From NCBI RefSeq assembly GCF_044748305.1, contig NZ_JBIVFT010000006.1, positions 1-64,000 of the forward strand: a stretch of 64,000 nt of DNA. The letters run 5' to 3'. The position numbers and the translations under genes were made by a program. The DNA comes from Arthrobacter_E sp044748305 (GTDB lineage: Bacteria > Actinomycetota > Actinomycetes > Actinomycetales > Micrococcaceae). How positions within the stretch are numbered: position 1 is the first letter of the stretch; every line of letters begins with the position of its first letter. The notes below the pieces were generated by a model. The model ran no database searches, was not told the DNA's origin, and saw only the letters and a program-made list of their open reading frames with translations. This document shows positions 26,016 to 34,849 of this stretch, in pieces.

Positions 26016-29000
26016 ATGACCACCCCTGCCCACGTCGAATCACCGGCCGTCAAGCCACAGGACCTGGCCACGGAGGCCATTGCATTGGTGCGCCGCTGGC
26101 TCGAAGAGGGCGCGAAGGTTCCCGTCGACGCCTCCGCCGCGCAGCTGGCCGGCGTGCTGAAGGACCCCAACGGCCTGGCGTTCACCGTCGGCTTCGTGGA
26201 CGGCGTCGTCCGCCCCGAGGATCTGAGCGTCGCGGCCCGCAACCTCAAGGCCTTGGCTCCCAAGGTCCCGGCCTTCCTGCCCTGGTACATGAAGTCCGCC
26301 GTCGCGCTCGGTGGTTCCCTCGCCCCCGTACTGCCCGGCGTCGTCATCCCCGTGGCCCGCCGCGTGCTGCGCGAGATGGTCGGTCACCTGATCGTGGACG
26401 CCACGGACGCCAAGCTCGGCGCCTCCATTCAGAAGATCAAGAAGGACGGCGTCCACCTCAACGTCAACCTCCTGGGCGAGGCCATCCTCGGCCAGAACGA
26501 GGCGTCCCGACGCCTCGAAGGCACCCGGAAGCTGCTGGCCCGTCCCGACGTCGACTACGTCTCCATCAAGGTCTCCTCCACCGTCGCCCCGCACAACCAC
26601 TGGGCATTCGATGAGGCCGTGGAGCACATCATCGAAAAGCTGGCCCCGCTCTACCGGCTGGCGGCCTCCTCCAGCCCCCGCAAGTTCATCAACCTGGACA
26701 TGGAGGAGTACAAGGACCTGGAGCTGACCATCGCGGTCTTCACCCAGCTCCTGGACCGCCCCGAGTTCAAGGACCTGGAAGCCGGCATCGTGCTCCAGGC
26801 CTATCTCCCGGACGCCCTGAGCGCCATGATCCGCCTCCAGGAATGGTCCGCCGCCCGCACCGCCCAGGGCGGCGCGCCCATCAAGGTGCGCGTGGTCAAG
26901 GGCGCCAACCTGCCCATGGAGCAGGTCGACGCCGATCTGCACGGCTGGCCGCTGGCCACCTGGGGCAGCAAGCAGGACTCGGACACCTCGTACAAGGCCG
27001 TCCTGGACTACGCCCTGACCCCCGAGCACATCGCCAACGTCCGCATCGGCGTCGCAGGCCACAACCTCTTCGACGTGGCGCTCGCGCATCTGCTGGCCGA
27101 GGCCCGGGGCGTGAAGCAGGGCCTTGAGTTCGAAATGCTGCTCGGCATGGCCACCGGCCAGGCCGAGGCCGTGAAGCGCACCGTCGGATCGCTGCTGCTC
27201 TACACCCCCGTGGTGCACCCGGGCGAGTTCGATGTGGCCATCGCCTACCTGATCCGCCGCCTGGAAGAAGGCGCGAGCCAGGAGAACTTCATGTCCGCCG
27301 TGTTCGAGCTGGACAAGAACGAGGGGCTCTTCGAGCGCGAGAAGAACCGCTTCCTCGCCTCCCTCGACGCCCTGACGGACACCGTCCCCGGCCCCAACCG
27401 TGTCCAGGACCGCGGCGCGTTCGACGACGCCGCTCTCACCCGGGAAGAGCTCTCCCGCGCCGCGCTCTCCACCGGTGACGCCGGCTTCGGCGGCCCCACC
27501 GCGAGTTTCGAGAACACCCCGGACACGGACCCTGACCTGCCGGCCAACCGCGCCTGGGGCCGCGCCATCCTCGAGCGGGTGCCCGGCACCGCACTCGGCC
27601 TCGCCACGGCGGACTCCCACGTGCTGAACACCGCGGAAGAGCTCGACGCCGTGATCGCCACCGCCGTCGCGCGCGGCACCGAATGGGGCGCCCTCACCGG
27701 CGCCCAGCGTGCGGACGTCCTGCACCGTGCCGGGGTCCGCCTGGAGGCCCGCCGCGCCGAGCTGCTCGAGGTCATGGCCGCGGAGTGCGGCAAGACCCTG
27801 GACCAGGGCGACCCCGAGGTCTCCGAGGCCATCGACTTCGCCCACTACTACGCGGAACTCGCCAAGGAACTCGACCACGTGGACGGCGCCACCTTCGTGC
27901 CGTCCAAGCTGACCGTCGTCACCCCGCCGTGGAACTTCCCGGTGGCCATCCCGGCCGGCTCCACCCTCGCCTCCCTCGCCGCCGGCTCCGCCGTCGTCAT
28001 CAAGCCCGCCAAGCAGGCCCGCCGCTCCGGCGCCGTCATGGTCGAGGCTCTCTGGGAGGCCTTCGACGAGGCCGGGATCGACCGCAGCGTACTGCAGTAC
28101 GTCCAGCTGGCCGACCGTGAGCTCGGCACGCAGCTGGTGTCCCACCCGGCCGTGGACCGCCTGATCCTGACCGGTGGTTACGAGACCGCCGAGCTGTTCC
28201 GCAGTTTCCGCAAGGACCTGCCGATGCTGGCCGAGACCAGTGGCAAGAACGCCATCATCGTCACCCCGTCCGCCGACCTGGACCTCGCCGCCAAGGACGT
28301 CGTCCAGTCCGCCTTCGGTCACGCCGGCCAGAAGTGCTCCGCCGCCTCCCTGGTGGTGCTGGTGGGCTCCGTGGCGACCTCCCGCCGCTTCAATCAGCAG
28401 CTGGAGGACGCCGCACGCTCCCTCAAGGTCGGCTACCCGGTGGACCCGCAGACCCAGATGGGCCCGGTCATCGAACCGGCTCAGGGTAAGCTCCTGCGCG
28501 GCCTGACCACCCTCGGCGAGGGTGAGAAGTGGGTGCTGGAGCCCCGGAAGCTGGACGAGTCCGGCAAGCTGTGGAGCCCGGGCGTCCGCACCGGTGTGAA
28601 GCGCGGCAGCGAGTACCACAAGACCGAATACTTCGGCCCGATCCTGGGCGTCATGACCGCTGAGACCCTGGAAGAGGCCGTGGCGATCGTCAACGAGATC
28701 GACTACGGCCTGACCTCCGGCCTGCACTCCCTGGACCCGGCCGAGCTGGACTACTGGCTGCAGAACATCCAGGCCGGCAACCTGTACGTGAACCGCGGGA
28801 TCACCGGTGCGATCGTGCGCCGCCAGCCGTTCGGCGGCTGGAAGAAGTCCGCGGTGGGCGCTGGCACCAAGGCCGGCGGCCCCAACTACCTGGTGGGTCT
28901 CGGCTCCTGGAAGGACGCCGAGGTGTCCGCCTCCGGTGCGCCGACCACTGCCGCCCGCGGCCTCCTCACGGCCGCCCGCTCCGCCGGGCTGGCCGCCGAG

Positions 29001-29573
29001 GATCTCGCCTGGCTGGAAGGCGCCCTGGCGTCCGACGCCCTGGCCTGGGGCTCCGAGTTCGGCGCCGCCCGCGACGCCTCCGGCCTGACCGCCGAGCGCA
29101 ATGTGTTCCGCTACCACGCCGTCCCGGCGACCATCCGTTTCAGCGGTGAGGCTTCCGGTCACGGCCTTGCCGAGGTGCTGCGTGTCGCGGCCGCTGCGGC
29201 CACCGCCTGGGGCGGACGCACCCCGGAGGGCACCGTGGTGAGCACCGCGGAGACGCTGCCCGCCGCCGTCGTGCAGGCGCTGAGCGCTGCCGGTATGCCG
29301 GCCATCGTGGAGGACGACGCCGCGTGGGCCGCCCGGGTGGGCCGTCTCGCCGCGAAGAACGGCCCGGAGTCCTCGGCGCGCATCCGACTGATCGGCGCAC
29401 CGGTCCTGCCGACGGCTGAGGCGGCCGACGGCAAGCCGGACGTGGCGATCTACGCGAACGACGTCGTCGCCGCGGGTCGCGTGGAGCTGCTCACCTTCCT
29501 CAAGGAACAGGCCGTCTCGATCACCGCGCACCGCTTCGGCACGCCGAACCACCTCTCGGATGCGCTGATCTAG
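26016..29573 (+). CDS. putA: Bifunctional proline dehydrogenase / L-glutamate gamma-semialdehyde dehydrogenase
   Basis: 1185 residues. The proline dehydrogenase half (about residues 30-450) shows KVSSTVAPHNHWAFDEAV, VRVVKGANLPMEQ and EFDVAIAYLIRRLEEGASQENF. This FAD enzyme oxidises proline to pyrroline-5-carboxylate. The NAD-dependent aldehyde dehydrogenase half (about 500-1000) then makes glutamate, with E740 in AETSGKNA and catalytic C774 in GQKCSA. The last ~170 residues are a C-terminal extension like that of longer PutAs. There is no N-terminal DNA-binding domain. The start has AAGGAG at ideal spacing. A hairpin follows the stop. Confidence 0.97.
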   Translation: MTTPAHVESPAVKPQDLATEAIALVRRWLEEGAKVPVDASAAQLAGVLKDPNGLAFTVGFVDGVVRPEDLSVAARNLKALAPKVPAFLPWYMKSAVALGGSLAPVLPGVVIPVARRVLREMVGHLIVDATDAKLGASIQKIKKDGVHLNVNLLGEAILGQNEASRRLEGTRKLLARPDVDYVSIKVSSTVAPHNHWAFDEAVEHIIEKLAPLYRLAASSSPRKFINLDMEEYKDLELTIAVFTQLLDRPEFKDLEAGIVLQAYLPDALSAMIRLQEWSAARTAQGGAPIKVRVVKGANLPMEQVDADLHGWPLATWGSKQDSDTSYKAVLDYALTPEHIANVRIGVAGHNLFDVALAHLLAEARGVKQGLEFEMLLGMATGQAEAVKRTVGSLLLYTPVVHPGEFDVAIAYLIRRLEEGASQENFMSAVFELDKNEGLFEREKNRFLASLDALTDTVPGPNRVQDRGAFDDAALTREELSRAALSTGDAGFGGPTASFENTPDTDPDLPANRAWGRAILERVPGTALGLATADSHVLNTAEELDAVIATAVARGTEWGALTGAQRADVLHRAGVRLEARRAELLEVMAAECGKTLDQGDPEVSEAIDFAHYYAELAKELDHVDGATFVPSKLTVVTPPWNFPVAIPAGSTLASLAAGSAVVIKPAKQARRSGAVMVEALWEAFDEAGIDRSVLQYVQLADRELGTQLVSHPAVDRLILTGGYETAELFRSFRKDLPMLAETSGKNAIIVTPSADLDLAAKDVVQSAFGHAGQKCSAASLVVLVGSVATSRRFNQQLEDAARSLKVGYPVDPQTQMGPVIEPAQGKLLRGLTTLGEGEKWVLEPRKLDESGKLWSPGVRTGVKRGSEYHKTEYFGPILGVMTAETLEEAVAIVNEIDYGLTSGLHSLDPAELDYWLQNIQAGNLYVNRGITGAIVRRQPFGGWKKSAVGAGTKAGGPNYLVGLGSWKDAEVSASGAPTTAARGLLTAARSAGLAAEDLAWLEGALASDALAWGSEFGAARDASGLTAERNVFRYHAVPATIRFSGEASGHGLAEVLRVAAAAATAWGGRTPEGTVVSTAETLPAAVVQALSAAGMPAIVEDDAAWAARVGRLAAKNGPESSARIRLIGAPVLPTAEAADGKPDVAIYANDVVAAGRVELLTFLKEQAVSITAHRFGTPNHLSDALI

Positions 29574-29592
29574 CAGCACCTCCCCTCACGGC

Positions 29593-29653
29593 CGCGAGCC
29601 GCCAATAGATGCCCTTATCCGTGCAGGATTCGGGCATCTATTGGCGGCTCGCG
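29593..29653. terminator. 22-bp inverted repeat terminator after putA
   Basis: Arms 29593-29614 and 29632-29653 are perfectly complementary. The 17-nt loop contains a further ATCC/GGAT pairing. It sits between convergent genes ending at 29573 (+) and 29668 (-). Its core (GATGCCCTTATCC and near-complement) matches the hairpin at 5973-6013 with a few transitions, so the two appear homologous. Confidence 0.75.
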
Positions 29654-29667
29654 TCGTCGGGGGAGGG

Positions 29668-30651
29668 CTACTTCTTCGGCAGGCCCGGCGGGTTCAGTTC
29701 GGAATGCGGGATGGCCTCCTCGGACAGGCCCCAGCGGTCCAGGATCTTGCCGTAGGTGCCGTCCTGGATGAGGTCGTTGAGCGCGGTCTGAGCGGCCTTC
29801 GCGAAGCCGTTGCCCTTCTGGGTGCCCAGGGCGATGTTCGCCTTGAGCGGCCAGCCGCCGTCGAGCAGTCCCACCAGCTTCGTCTGCCCGGTTTTCGCCG
29901 CCTTGTATGCGGACGTCGCGTTCGGGCCGAGAGTGAGGTCCGCGCGCCCGGACTGGAGGGCCAGCGACGAGGCCGAGTCGTCGTCGTAGTACTGGAACTG
30001 GACGGGGGCGAGGCCGTTCTTCTTGTTCTCCGCGTCCCAGGCCAGCAGGATCGACTCCTGATTGGTTCCCGAGCCGACGATGATCTTCTTGCCGGCCACA
30101 TCCGCAGGCTTGCTGATGGAGGTCACCGGACTGTCGCTCTTGGCGTAGAAGCCCAGCTTGTCGCTGCGGTAGCTGGCGAAGTCGAACTTCTCCTTGCGTT
30201 CCTCGGTGACGGTCACGTTGGAGACCACCGCCTCGTACTTCCCGGAGGCGACGCCCAGAGGCCAGTTCTCCCAGGTGGTGGGGACGATCTGTGCCTTGAG
30301 GCCCAGCTTCTCGGCGACCGCGACGGCGATGTCCACCTCGTTGCCGACCGGCGTCTTGCTGTCACTGGCGTAGACGGCGAGGGGCGCGGCGTATGGGCTG
30401 ACGGCGACGGTGAGGGTGCCGTCGGCCTTGATGGCCGCAGGGACCAGCGCGGCCGCCGCGGGATCGGCGGTGACGGGGAAGCGGTCCTGTTCTGGGCTGA
30501 GGTTGAAAACCTTGCCCGCGACAGTTGCTGAGGGTGACGGTTCCGTGCCGGGGGCGGCGTTCGCGCCGGGGTCCGAGCAGGCGCTGAGCCCTACGGAGAC
30601 GCTGGCGAGGAGGACGACGGCGGCCGCGGTGGTTGATCGTGCAGAGCTCAT
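29668..30651 (-). CDS. Orphan amino-acid-type solute-binding lipoprotein
   Basis: 327 residues from the ATG at 30651, which has GAAAGG upstream. The signal peptide ends in lipobox LSAC with C25. The mature protein is an SBP_bac_3 fold. It shares CSDPGANAAPG, TPVGNEVDIA, VGSGTNQESILLAW, and YGKILDRWGLSEEAIP with the binding protein at 15672-16670. It has no permease or ATPase next to it. The simplest idea is that it feeds the importer at 13.8-15.7 kb with a different ligand, or that it is a sensor. It lies downstream of the slipin gene on the same strand. Confidence 0.9.
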   Translation of the reverse strand: MSSARSTTAAAVVLLASVSVGLSACSDPGANAAPGTEPSPSATVAGKVFNLSPEQDRFPVTADPAAAALVPAAIKADGTLTVAVSPYAAPLAVYASDSKTPVGNEVDIAVAVAEKLGLKAQIVPTTWENWPLGVASGKYEAVVSNVTVTEERKEKFDFASYRSDKLGFYAKSDSPVTSISKPADVAGKKIIVGSGTNQESILLAWDAENKKNGLAPVQFQYYDDDSASSLALQSGRADLTLGPNATSAYKAAKTGQTKLVGLLDGGWPLKANIALGTQKGNGFAKAAQTALNDLIQDGTYGKILDRWGLSEEAIPHSELNPPGLPKK

Positions 30652-30662
30652 GATGACCTTTC

Positions 30663-30689
30663 GAAAGTAGAGCTGGTGCAGCAACTTTC
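30663..30689. promoter_or_regulatory. Nested inverted repeat upstream of the orphan binding protein
   Basis: GAAAGT (30663-30668) pairs with ACTTTC (30684-30689). Inside them GCTG (30672-30675) pairs with CAGC (30679-30682). The element lies 12-38 bp upstream of the start codon at 30651, so it could be an operator or a 5' leader hairpin that affects ribosome access. Confidence 0.35.
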
Positions 30690-30804
30690 ACGGTGGCCGG
30701 GGCGCCCGGTCAAAGCCGTTCGACATGGTGCGAGACGTGTGGAAACACGGGGAATCGCGGCGTCACGGCACGACGCCGGAGAGGTCATCGAAGGACTCAG
30801 AGGG

Positions 30805-31620
30805 TCACGGTCCGCCCGGCGCCGACCGGGCGGAACCGGCCGCCTGGTTCTCCCGGCCCAGGAAGGTGGACAGCTCGCCGATGGTACTCATCAGCGGCGC
30901 AGGGAACACCACCGTGGTGTTCTTGTCCACGCCGATCTCCACCAGGCTCTGCAGATTGCGGAGCTGCAGTGCCAGCGGGTGCGCCATCATGGTGTCCGAG
31001 GCGTCGCCCAGGGCGGCGGCGGAGATGGCCTCGCCTTCGGCAGCGATGATCTTGGCCCGCTTCTCCCGCTCGGCCTCGGCCTGCCGGGCCATCGCCCGTT
31101 TCATCGTCTCGGGAAGCTGGATGTCCTTCAGCTCCACCAGGGTCACTTCGATGCCCCAATCGGTGGTGAGCACGTCCAGGATCTGGCGGATGTCGTCATT
31201 GATACGTTCCGTCTCGGACAGGGTCTGATCCAGGGTGTGCCGTCCGACGACCTTCCGGAGCGTCGTCTGGGCGATCTGGTTGATGGCGGCGGCCACGTTC
31301 TCGATGGCGACGACCGACTTCACCGAGTCGACGACCCGGTAGTAGGCGACGGCGGAGATGTCGACGCTGACATTGTCCTGGGTGATGATGCCCTGAGACT
31401 GGATCGGCATGGTCACGATTCGCAGGCTCACGAGGTGCAGACGGTCGACCACGGGGATGATCAGCCGGAAACCGGGCAGCCGCACCCCCATCACCCGGCC
31501 CAGCCGGAAGAGGACGCCCTGCTCGTACTGCTGGACGATGCGGATCGACATCCTGGCGATGATGGCCAGGATCAGGACGATCACGACGGCGGTCACGATG
31601 CTTGCAATGATGGGGTCCAC
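30805..31620 (-). CDS. Slipin / SPFH (band 7) domain protein
   Basis: 271 residues. One N-terminal membrane helix (IIASIVTAVVIVLILAIIARM) is followed by the SPFH domain: QQYEQGVLFRLGRVMGVRLPGFRLIIPVVD, MPIQSQGIITQDNVSVDISAVAYYRV. After it comes a coiled-coil rich in Ala/Glu (MARQAEAEREKRAKIIAAEGEA). Slipins form membrane scaffolds. The GTG at 31620 was chosen for its strong AAGGAGGGG site. No NfeD partner gene, which often accompanies prokaryotic slipins, is adjacent. Confidence 0.92.
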   Translation of the reverse strand: MDPIIASIVTAVVIVLILAIIARMSIRIVQQYEQGVLFRLGRVMGVRLPGFRLIIPVVDRLHLVSLRIVTMPIQSQGIITQDNVSVDISAVAYYRVVDSVKSVVAIENVAAAINQIAQTTLRKVVGRHTLDQTLSETERINDDIRQILDVLTTDWGIEVTLVELKDIQLPETMKRAMARQAEAEREKRAKIIAAEGEAISAAALGDASDTMMAHPLALQLRNLQSLVEIGVDKNTTVVFPAPLMSTIGELSTFLGRENQAAGSARSAPGGP

Positions 31621-31813
31621 GGGGATCCCCTCCTTAGCTTGCGAAGCCGTCAGGAGGCGTTTGCGGCCTGTTCGGCTCCTCCTTCCATTGTCCCTCCGGT
31701 GACGGGAAAAGGCGCTGGGGAGCACCTGAGGAGAGCTGCCAGGAATGCCCGGCCGCCCGCCGTCGTTGTCTCTGAATGCGGCGTCAACGCCGCGCACTCC
31801 ACGAAAGGCAGCC

Positions 31814-32794
31814 ATGTCCCTGAAGCTCTCCATCCTCGACCTCGCGACCATCGGACCCGGGCAGAGCGTGAAGGAGAGTCTGGACGGCAGTGTGGAGCTG
31901 GCCCGCCTGGCCGAGCGTGCCGGGTACGAGCGCGTCTGGTATGCCGAGCACCACAACATGGCCAGCATCGCGTCCTCGGCGACGAGCGTGCTGATCGCGC
32001 ACGTGGCGGCGCACACCGAGAGCATCCGTCTCGGCGCCGGGGGAGTCATGCTCCCGAATCACTCGCCGCTGACCATCGCGGAGCAGTTCGGAACCCTTGA
32101 GACGCTCCACCCGGGCCGCATCGACCTCGGATTGGGCCGTGCACCCGGCAGCGACCAGAACACCATGCGCGCCCTGCGCCGCGACCCGATGGCCGCCGAC
32201 ACCTTCCCCCAGGACGTTCAGGAACTTCAGGCCTTCCTCGGCGACAAGACCCTCATCCCCGGTGTCGAGGCGACCCCGGGCAAGGGCACCGAGGTGCCGC
32301 TGTACATCCTGGGGTCCTCCCTGTTCGGGGCGAAGCTCGCGGCCGCGCTCGGCCTGCCCTATGCCTTCGCCTCGCACTTCGCCCCGGCGGCCCTGCAGGA
32401 CGCTGTGCGGATCTACCGGCAGCAGTTCAAGCCCTCAGCGCAGCTGGCCGAACCCTATGTGATCGCGGGCGTGAACGTCGTCGCGGCCGACTCCAATCAG
32501 ACGGCTCAGGAGCTGCTGCGTGATGCACTCCGCCAGCGGGTCCAGACCTTCTTCGGCAAGGACCACGTGTTCACGGCGGACGAGGCGGACCTGGTGTTGG
32601 ACTCCCCGCAGGGGCAGCATCTGCGCGAGATGGTCCGCTACTCCGCAGTCGGCGAGCCCGACGCCGTACTGGAGTATCTCGAAGGTTTTGCGAAGCACGC
32701 GGATGCCGACGAACTCATCGTGGCGCACCAGGCTCCGGGCACCGAGGCGAAGCTCCGCTCCGCCGAGCTGCTGGGCCAGGTGGCCCTGGTCTAG
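31814..32794 (+). CDS. LLM class flavin-dependent oxidoreductase (MsnO8/YvbT-like)
   Basis: 326 residues. The pattern LSILDLATIGPGQS, RLAERAGYERVWYAEHHNMASIASSAT, IRLGAGGVMLPNHSPLTIAEQFGTLETLHPGRIDLGLGRAPGSD is the standard signature of the MsnO8-type LLM subgroup. The ATG at 31814 is preceded by GAAAGG. It stands alone, divergent from the slipin gene and outside the 13.8-20.9 kb cluster. Its sequence belongs to a different LLM branch from those. Substrate unknown. Confidence 0.92.
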   Translation: MSLKLSILDLATIGPGQSVKESLDGSVELARLAERAGYERVWYAEHHNMASIASSATSVLIAHVAAHTESIRLGAGGVMLPNHSPLTIAEQFGTLETLHPGRIDLGLGRAPGSDQNTMRALRRDPMAADTFPQDVQELQAFLGDKTLIPGVEATPGKGTEVPLYILGSSLFGAKLAAALGLPYAFASHFAPAALQDAVRIYRQQFKPSAQLAEPYVIAGVNVVAADSNQTAQELLRDALRQRVQTFFGKDHVFTADEADLVLDSPQGQHLREMVRYSAVGEPDAVLEYLEGFAKHADADELIVAHQAPGTEAKLRSAELLGQVALV

Positions 32795-32797
32795 GGG

Positions 32798-33250
32798 TCA
32801 GACGGTGGTGGCCGCCACTGCCACCAGGATGAACGCGGCCACGATGACCGCTACGCGCAGATAGTGCAGTCGGTCCCAGCGCTGCTGGAGTTCCCGCCAG
32901 TCGGCCGGGTGGTTTTCCGCGGTCCAGTGCTTGCCGCGATTGTTGAGGGGGACCAGCAGGGCGATCGAGAGGACCACGCTGGCGGCCATCAGGACCACGG
33001 CGATCACCCCCGCCGTCGCCGCCGGACCGCCCCAGGTGAGGATCGCGAGGACGGCGATCAGTACCAGGGACCCGAAATACCAGAATGGCATCACGCGCCC
33101 CAGCATGCGGCCGCCGTGGGCTCGCGCTTCGATGCACGCCTCCAGCGGCAGAGCGCGCAGGATCGGGTTGATGACGAAGGCGACGGAGAATTCCACGCCT
33201 ACCATGAGGCCGACGACGGTCACGGCCAGGACTGCGAACACGGTTTCCAT
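32798..33250 (-). CDS. DUF1772 family membrane protein
   Basis: 150 residues with four hydrophobic segments. The features VEFSVAFVINPILRALPLE, LIAVLAILTWGG, and the C-terminal NRGKHW...WRELQQRWDRLHYLRVAVIVAAFI match DUF1772 (anthrone-oxygenase-like membrane proteins). I chose the ATG at 33250, with GGAG six bases upstream, over the upstream ATG and TTG. It is divergent from a TetR gene with two operator copies between them, so it is probably the main target of that repressor. It ends 3 bp from the LLM gene on the other strand. Confidence 0.82.
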   Translation of the reverse strand: METVFAVLAVTVVGLMVGVEFSVAFVINPILRALPLEACIEARAHGGRMLGRVMPFWYFGSLVLIAVLAILTWGGPAATAGVIAVVLMAASVVLSIALLVPLNNRGKHWTAENHPADWRELQQRWDRLHYLRVAVIVAAFILVAVAATTV

Positions 33251-33264
33251 GGACATCTCCAATA

Positions 33265-33297
33265 TCTAGCAGTGCTATATATTCTAGCAATGCTAGA
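33265..33297. promoter_or_regulatory. Two copies of a TetR-type operator
   Basis: A perfect palindrome TCTAGCA-A-TGCTAGA lies at 33283-33297. A one-mismatch copy, TCTAGCA-G-TGCTATA, lies at 33265-33279. Centres are 18 bp apart. They sit between the DUF1772 gene (start 33250) and the TetR gene (start 33336), the standard layout for autoregulation and repression of the divergent neighbour. The AT-rich TATATT between them could be a -10 element. Confidence 0.75.
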
Positions 33298-33335
33298 GTA
33301 GGTCTCGTCGGCACGGATGGCAAGGGGTTCTCAGG

Positions 33336-33893
33336 GTGGATTCAAAGATGCGGCAGCAGCGTGGCGAGGAGCGCCGTCGTCGCATTCTCGACGCGGCCAG
33401 GGAGCGTGCCGACGCGAACGGATGGACCGCCGTGACCACGCGTCATCTTGCCGACGCGATCGGTTACACCCAGCCGGTGCTCTACGGGCACTTCCCCGGC
33501 GGCAAGGCGGAGATCATGCTGACGCTGGCCTTTGAAGGCTTCGTTGAGCTGATGGACCGTTGCCGTCGGGCCCTGGGTGATCGGCTGGGGCGGGACGCCG
33601 CAGAGGCGGTGGCGCTCGCATATCTCGAGTTCGGCGCAGAGCATCCGGCCGTCTATGAGGCCATGTTCCAGCAGCCCCTGGACACGCCGTTCGCCAGTGA
33701 GGACACGCGCGCGGAACTGCGCGCGGCGTACCAAGTGCTCGCTGATGCGATCGGGGACGACGGCGACGGCGCTGCCACCGAGGCGTTTTGGGGCGCCCTG
33801 CACGGGATCAGTCTGCTCGAACGGGCAGGGCGCATGCGTTTGGAGCATCGCGCCGCGCGCATCGCAGAGTTGGCTGCGCGCTTCGCGAACTGA
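33336..33893 (+). CDS. TetR family transcriptional regulator of the DUF1772 gene
   Basis: 185 residues. The N-terminal HTH (RRRRILDAARERADANGWTAVTTRHLADAIGYTQPVLYGHFPGGK) is TetR. The C-terminal domain with ALAYLEFGAEHPAVYEAMFQQP matches the WHG-type ligand-binding domain. The GTG at 33336 or the ATG at 33348 could be the start. The two palindromes just upstream are its probable binding sites. It converges on the LysR gene, with 2 bp between stops. Confidence 0.9.
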   Translation: MDSKMRQQRGEERRRRILDAARERADANGWTAVTTRHLADAIGYTQPVLYGHFPGGKAEIMLTLAFEGFVELMDRCRRALGDRLGRDAAEAVALAYLEFGAEHPAVYEAMFQQPLDTPFASEDTRAELRAAYQVLADAIGDDGDGAATEAFWGALHGISLLERAGRMRLEHRAARIAELAARFAN

Positions 33894-33895
33894 CT

Positions 33896-34774
33896 TCAGT
33901 CCGCCTGGAACTCCTTCACCAAGTCCAGGAACGCCCGCGCAGCCGGGCTGGGGTGGAGCCGGTCCCAGGCGAGGTACTCGTGGCGCACTGTCTGCTCACG
34001 CAGCGGGACGGCGACAACGCCCGGAAGCGCCGCCGCATAGCGCCCCGGCAGGAGCATGACGGCCAGGCCGTTCGCCACGAGTTCGCACATCAGCTCCATG
34101 GACCCCAGCTCGTACGCGACCCTGCGTTCGATGCCGGCCCGAGCGAAGGCGGCGTCACTCTGTTTGCGCCCGGCCGAGGTGTAGGGGAAATCGGCGAACG
34201 GTTCCCCGCTCAGTTCTTCCAGGGAGAGCTGCGCCTGCCGGGCCAGTGGATGCCCGGGCGCGAGTACCGCGACCAGGCTGTCCCGGGTCAGTTCCCGGGA
34301 GTCGACGCCTTCCACTCGTGTGCCGTCCAGGAGTCCGAGGAAACCGAGGTCGAGTGTCCCGGTGCGGATCTCCTGGATCATCTCCTCGCTATTGGAGACG
34401 CGGGCGGCGAGGGTCAGCTCGGGAAAGCGCTCGCGGCACTCCCGGAGCAGTCGCGGGAGTTCGACGGCGGTCAGCGTGGGGATGAACCCGATCCGCAAGG
34501 TGCCGCGGACCACGCCCTGTGCGGCGGCAGCCTCGTTCTTCGCCCGCTCGGCGGATTCCAGGCAGGCTCTGGCGTGCGGGAGGAATGCATCGCCGGCTTC
34601 CGTGAGCCTCACCTGGCGACTGGAACGGACGAAGAGGGGTGTCCCGAGTTCGCGCTCAAGGGCGGCGATCTGGTGGCTCAGGGCGGACTGGACCACGAAA
34701 TGCCGTGCCGCGGCGCGGGTGAAACTCCCGGTTTCCGCGATGGCGACGACGTATCGCATCTGTTGCAGTTCCAT
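33896..34774 (-). CDS. LysR family transcriptional regulator, divergent from an EamA transporter
   Basis: 292 residues from the ATG at 34774 (MELQQMRYVVAIAETGSF). The N-terminal HTH segment AAARHFVVQSALSHQIAALERELGTPLFVRSSRQVRLTEAG is classic LysR. The effector domain starts at GTLRIGFIPTLTAVELP. It is divergent from the EamA transporter gene (start 34850), with 75 bp between, and probably controls it. The AT-rich gap contains TCATGATTTCGATGAAATC, a likely LysR site. Confidence 0.93.
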   Translation of the reverse strand: MELQQMRYVVAIAETGSFTRAAARHFVVQSALSHQIAALERELGTPLFVRSSRQVRLTEAGDAFLPHARACLESAERAKNEAAAAQGVVRGTLRIGFIPTLTAVELPRLLRECRERFPELTLAARVSNSEEMIQEIRTGTLDLGFLGLLDGTRVEGVDSRELTRDSLVAVLAPGHPLARQAQLSLEELSGEPFADFPYTSAGRKQSDAAFARAGIERRVAYELGSMELMCELVANGLAVMLLPGRYAAALPGVVAVPLREQTVRHEYLAWDRLHPSPAARAFLDLVKEFQAD

Positions 34775-34849
34775 CCATCTAAAGTACTCATGATTTCGAT
34801 GAAATCTATGTGTTGGACTCATTGATCCTGCCTGAGTCACAGTGGATGC

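Noticed and set aside
26040..29579. A very long open frame on the minus strand opposite putA
   Set aside because: It is an antisense by-product of high-GC codon use. The protein is Gly/Gln/Val/Asp-rich with no domain, while putA on the other strand is complete and conserved.
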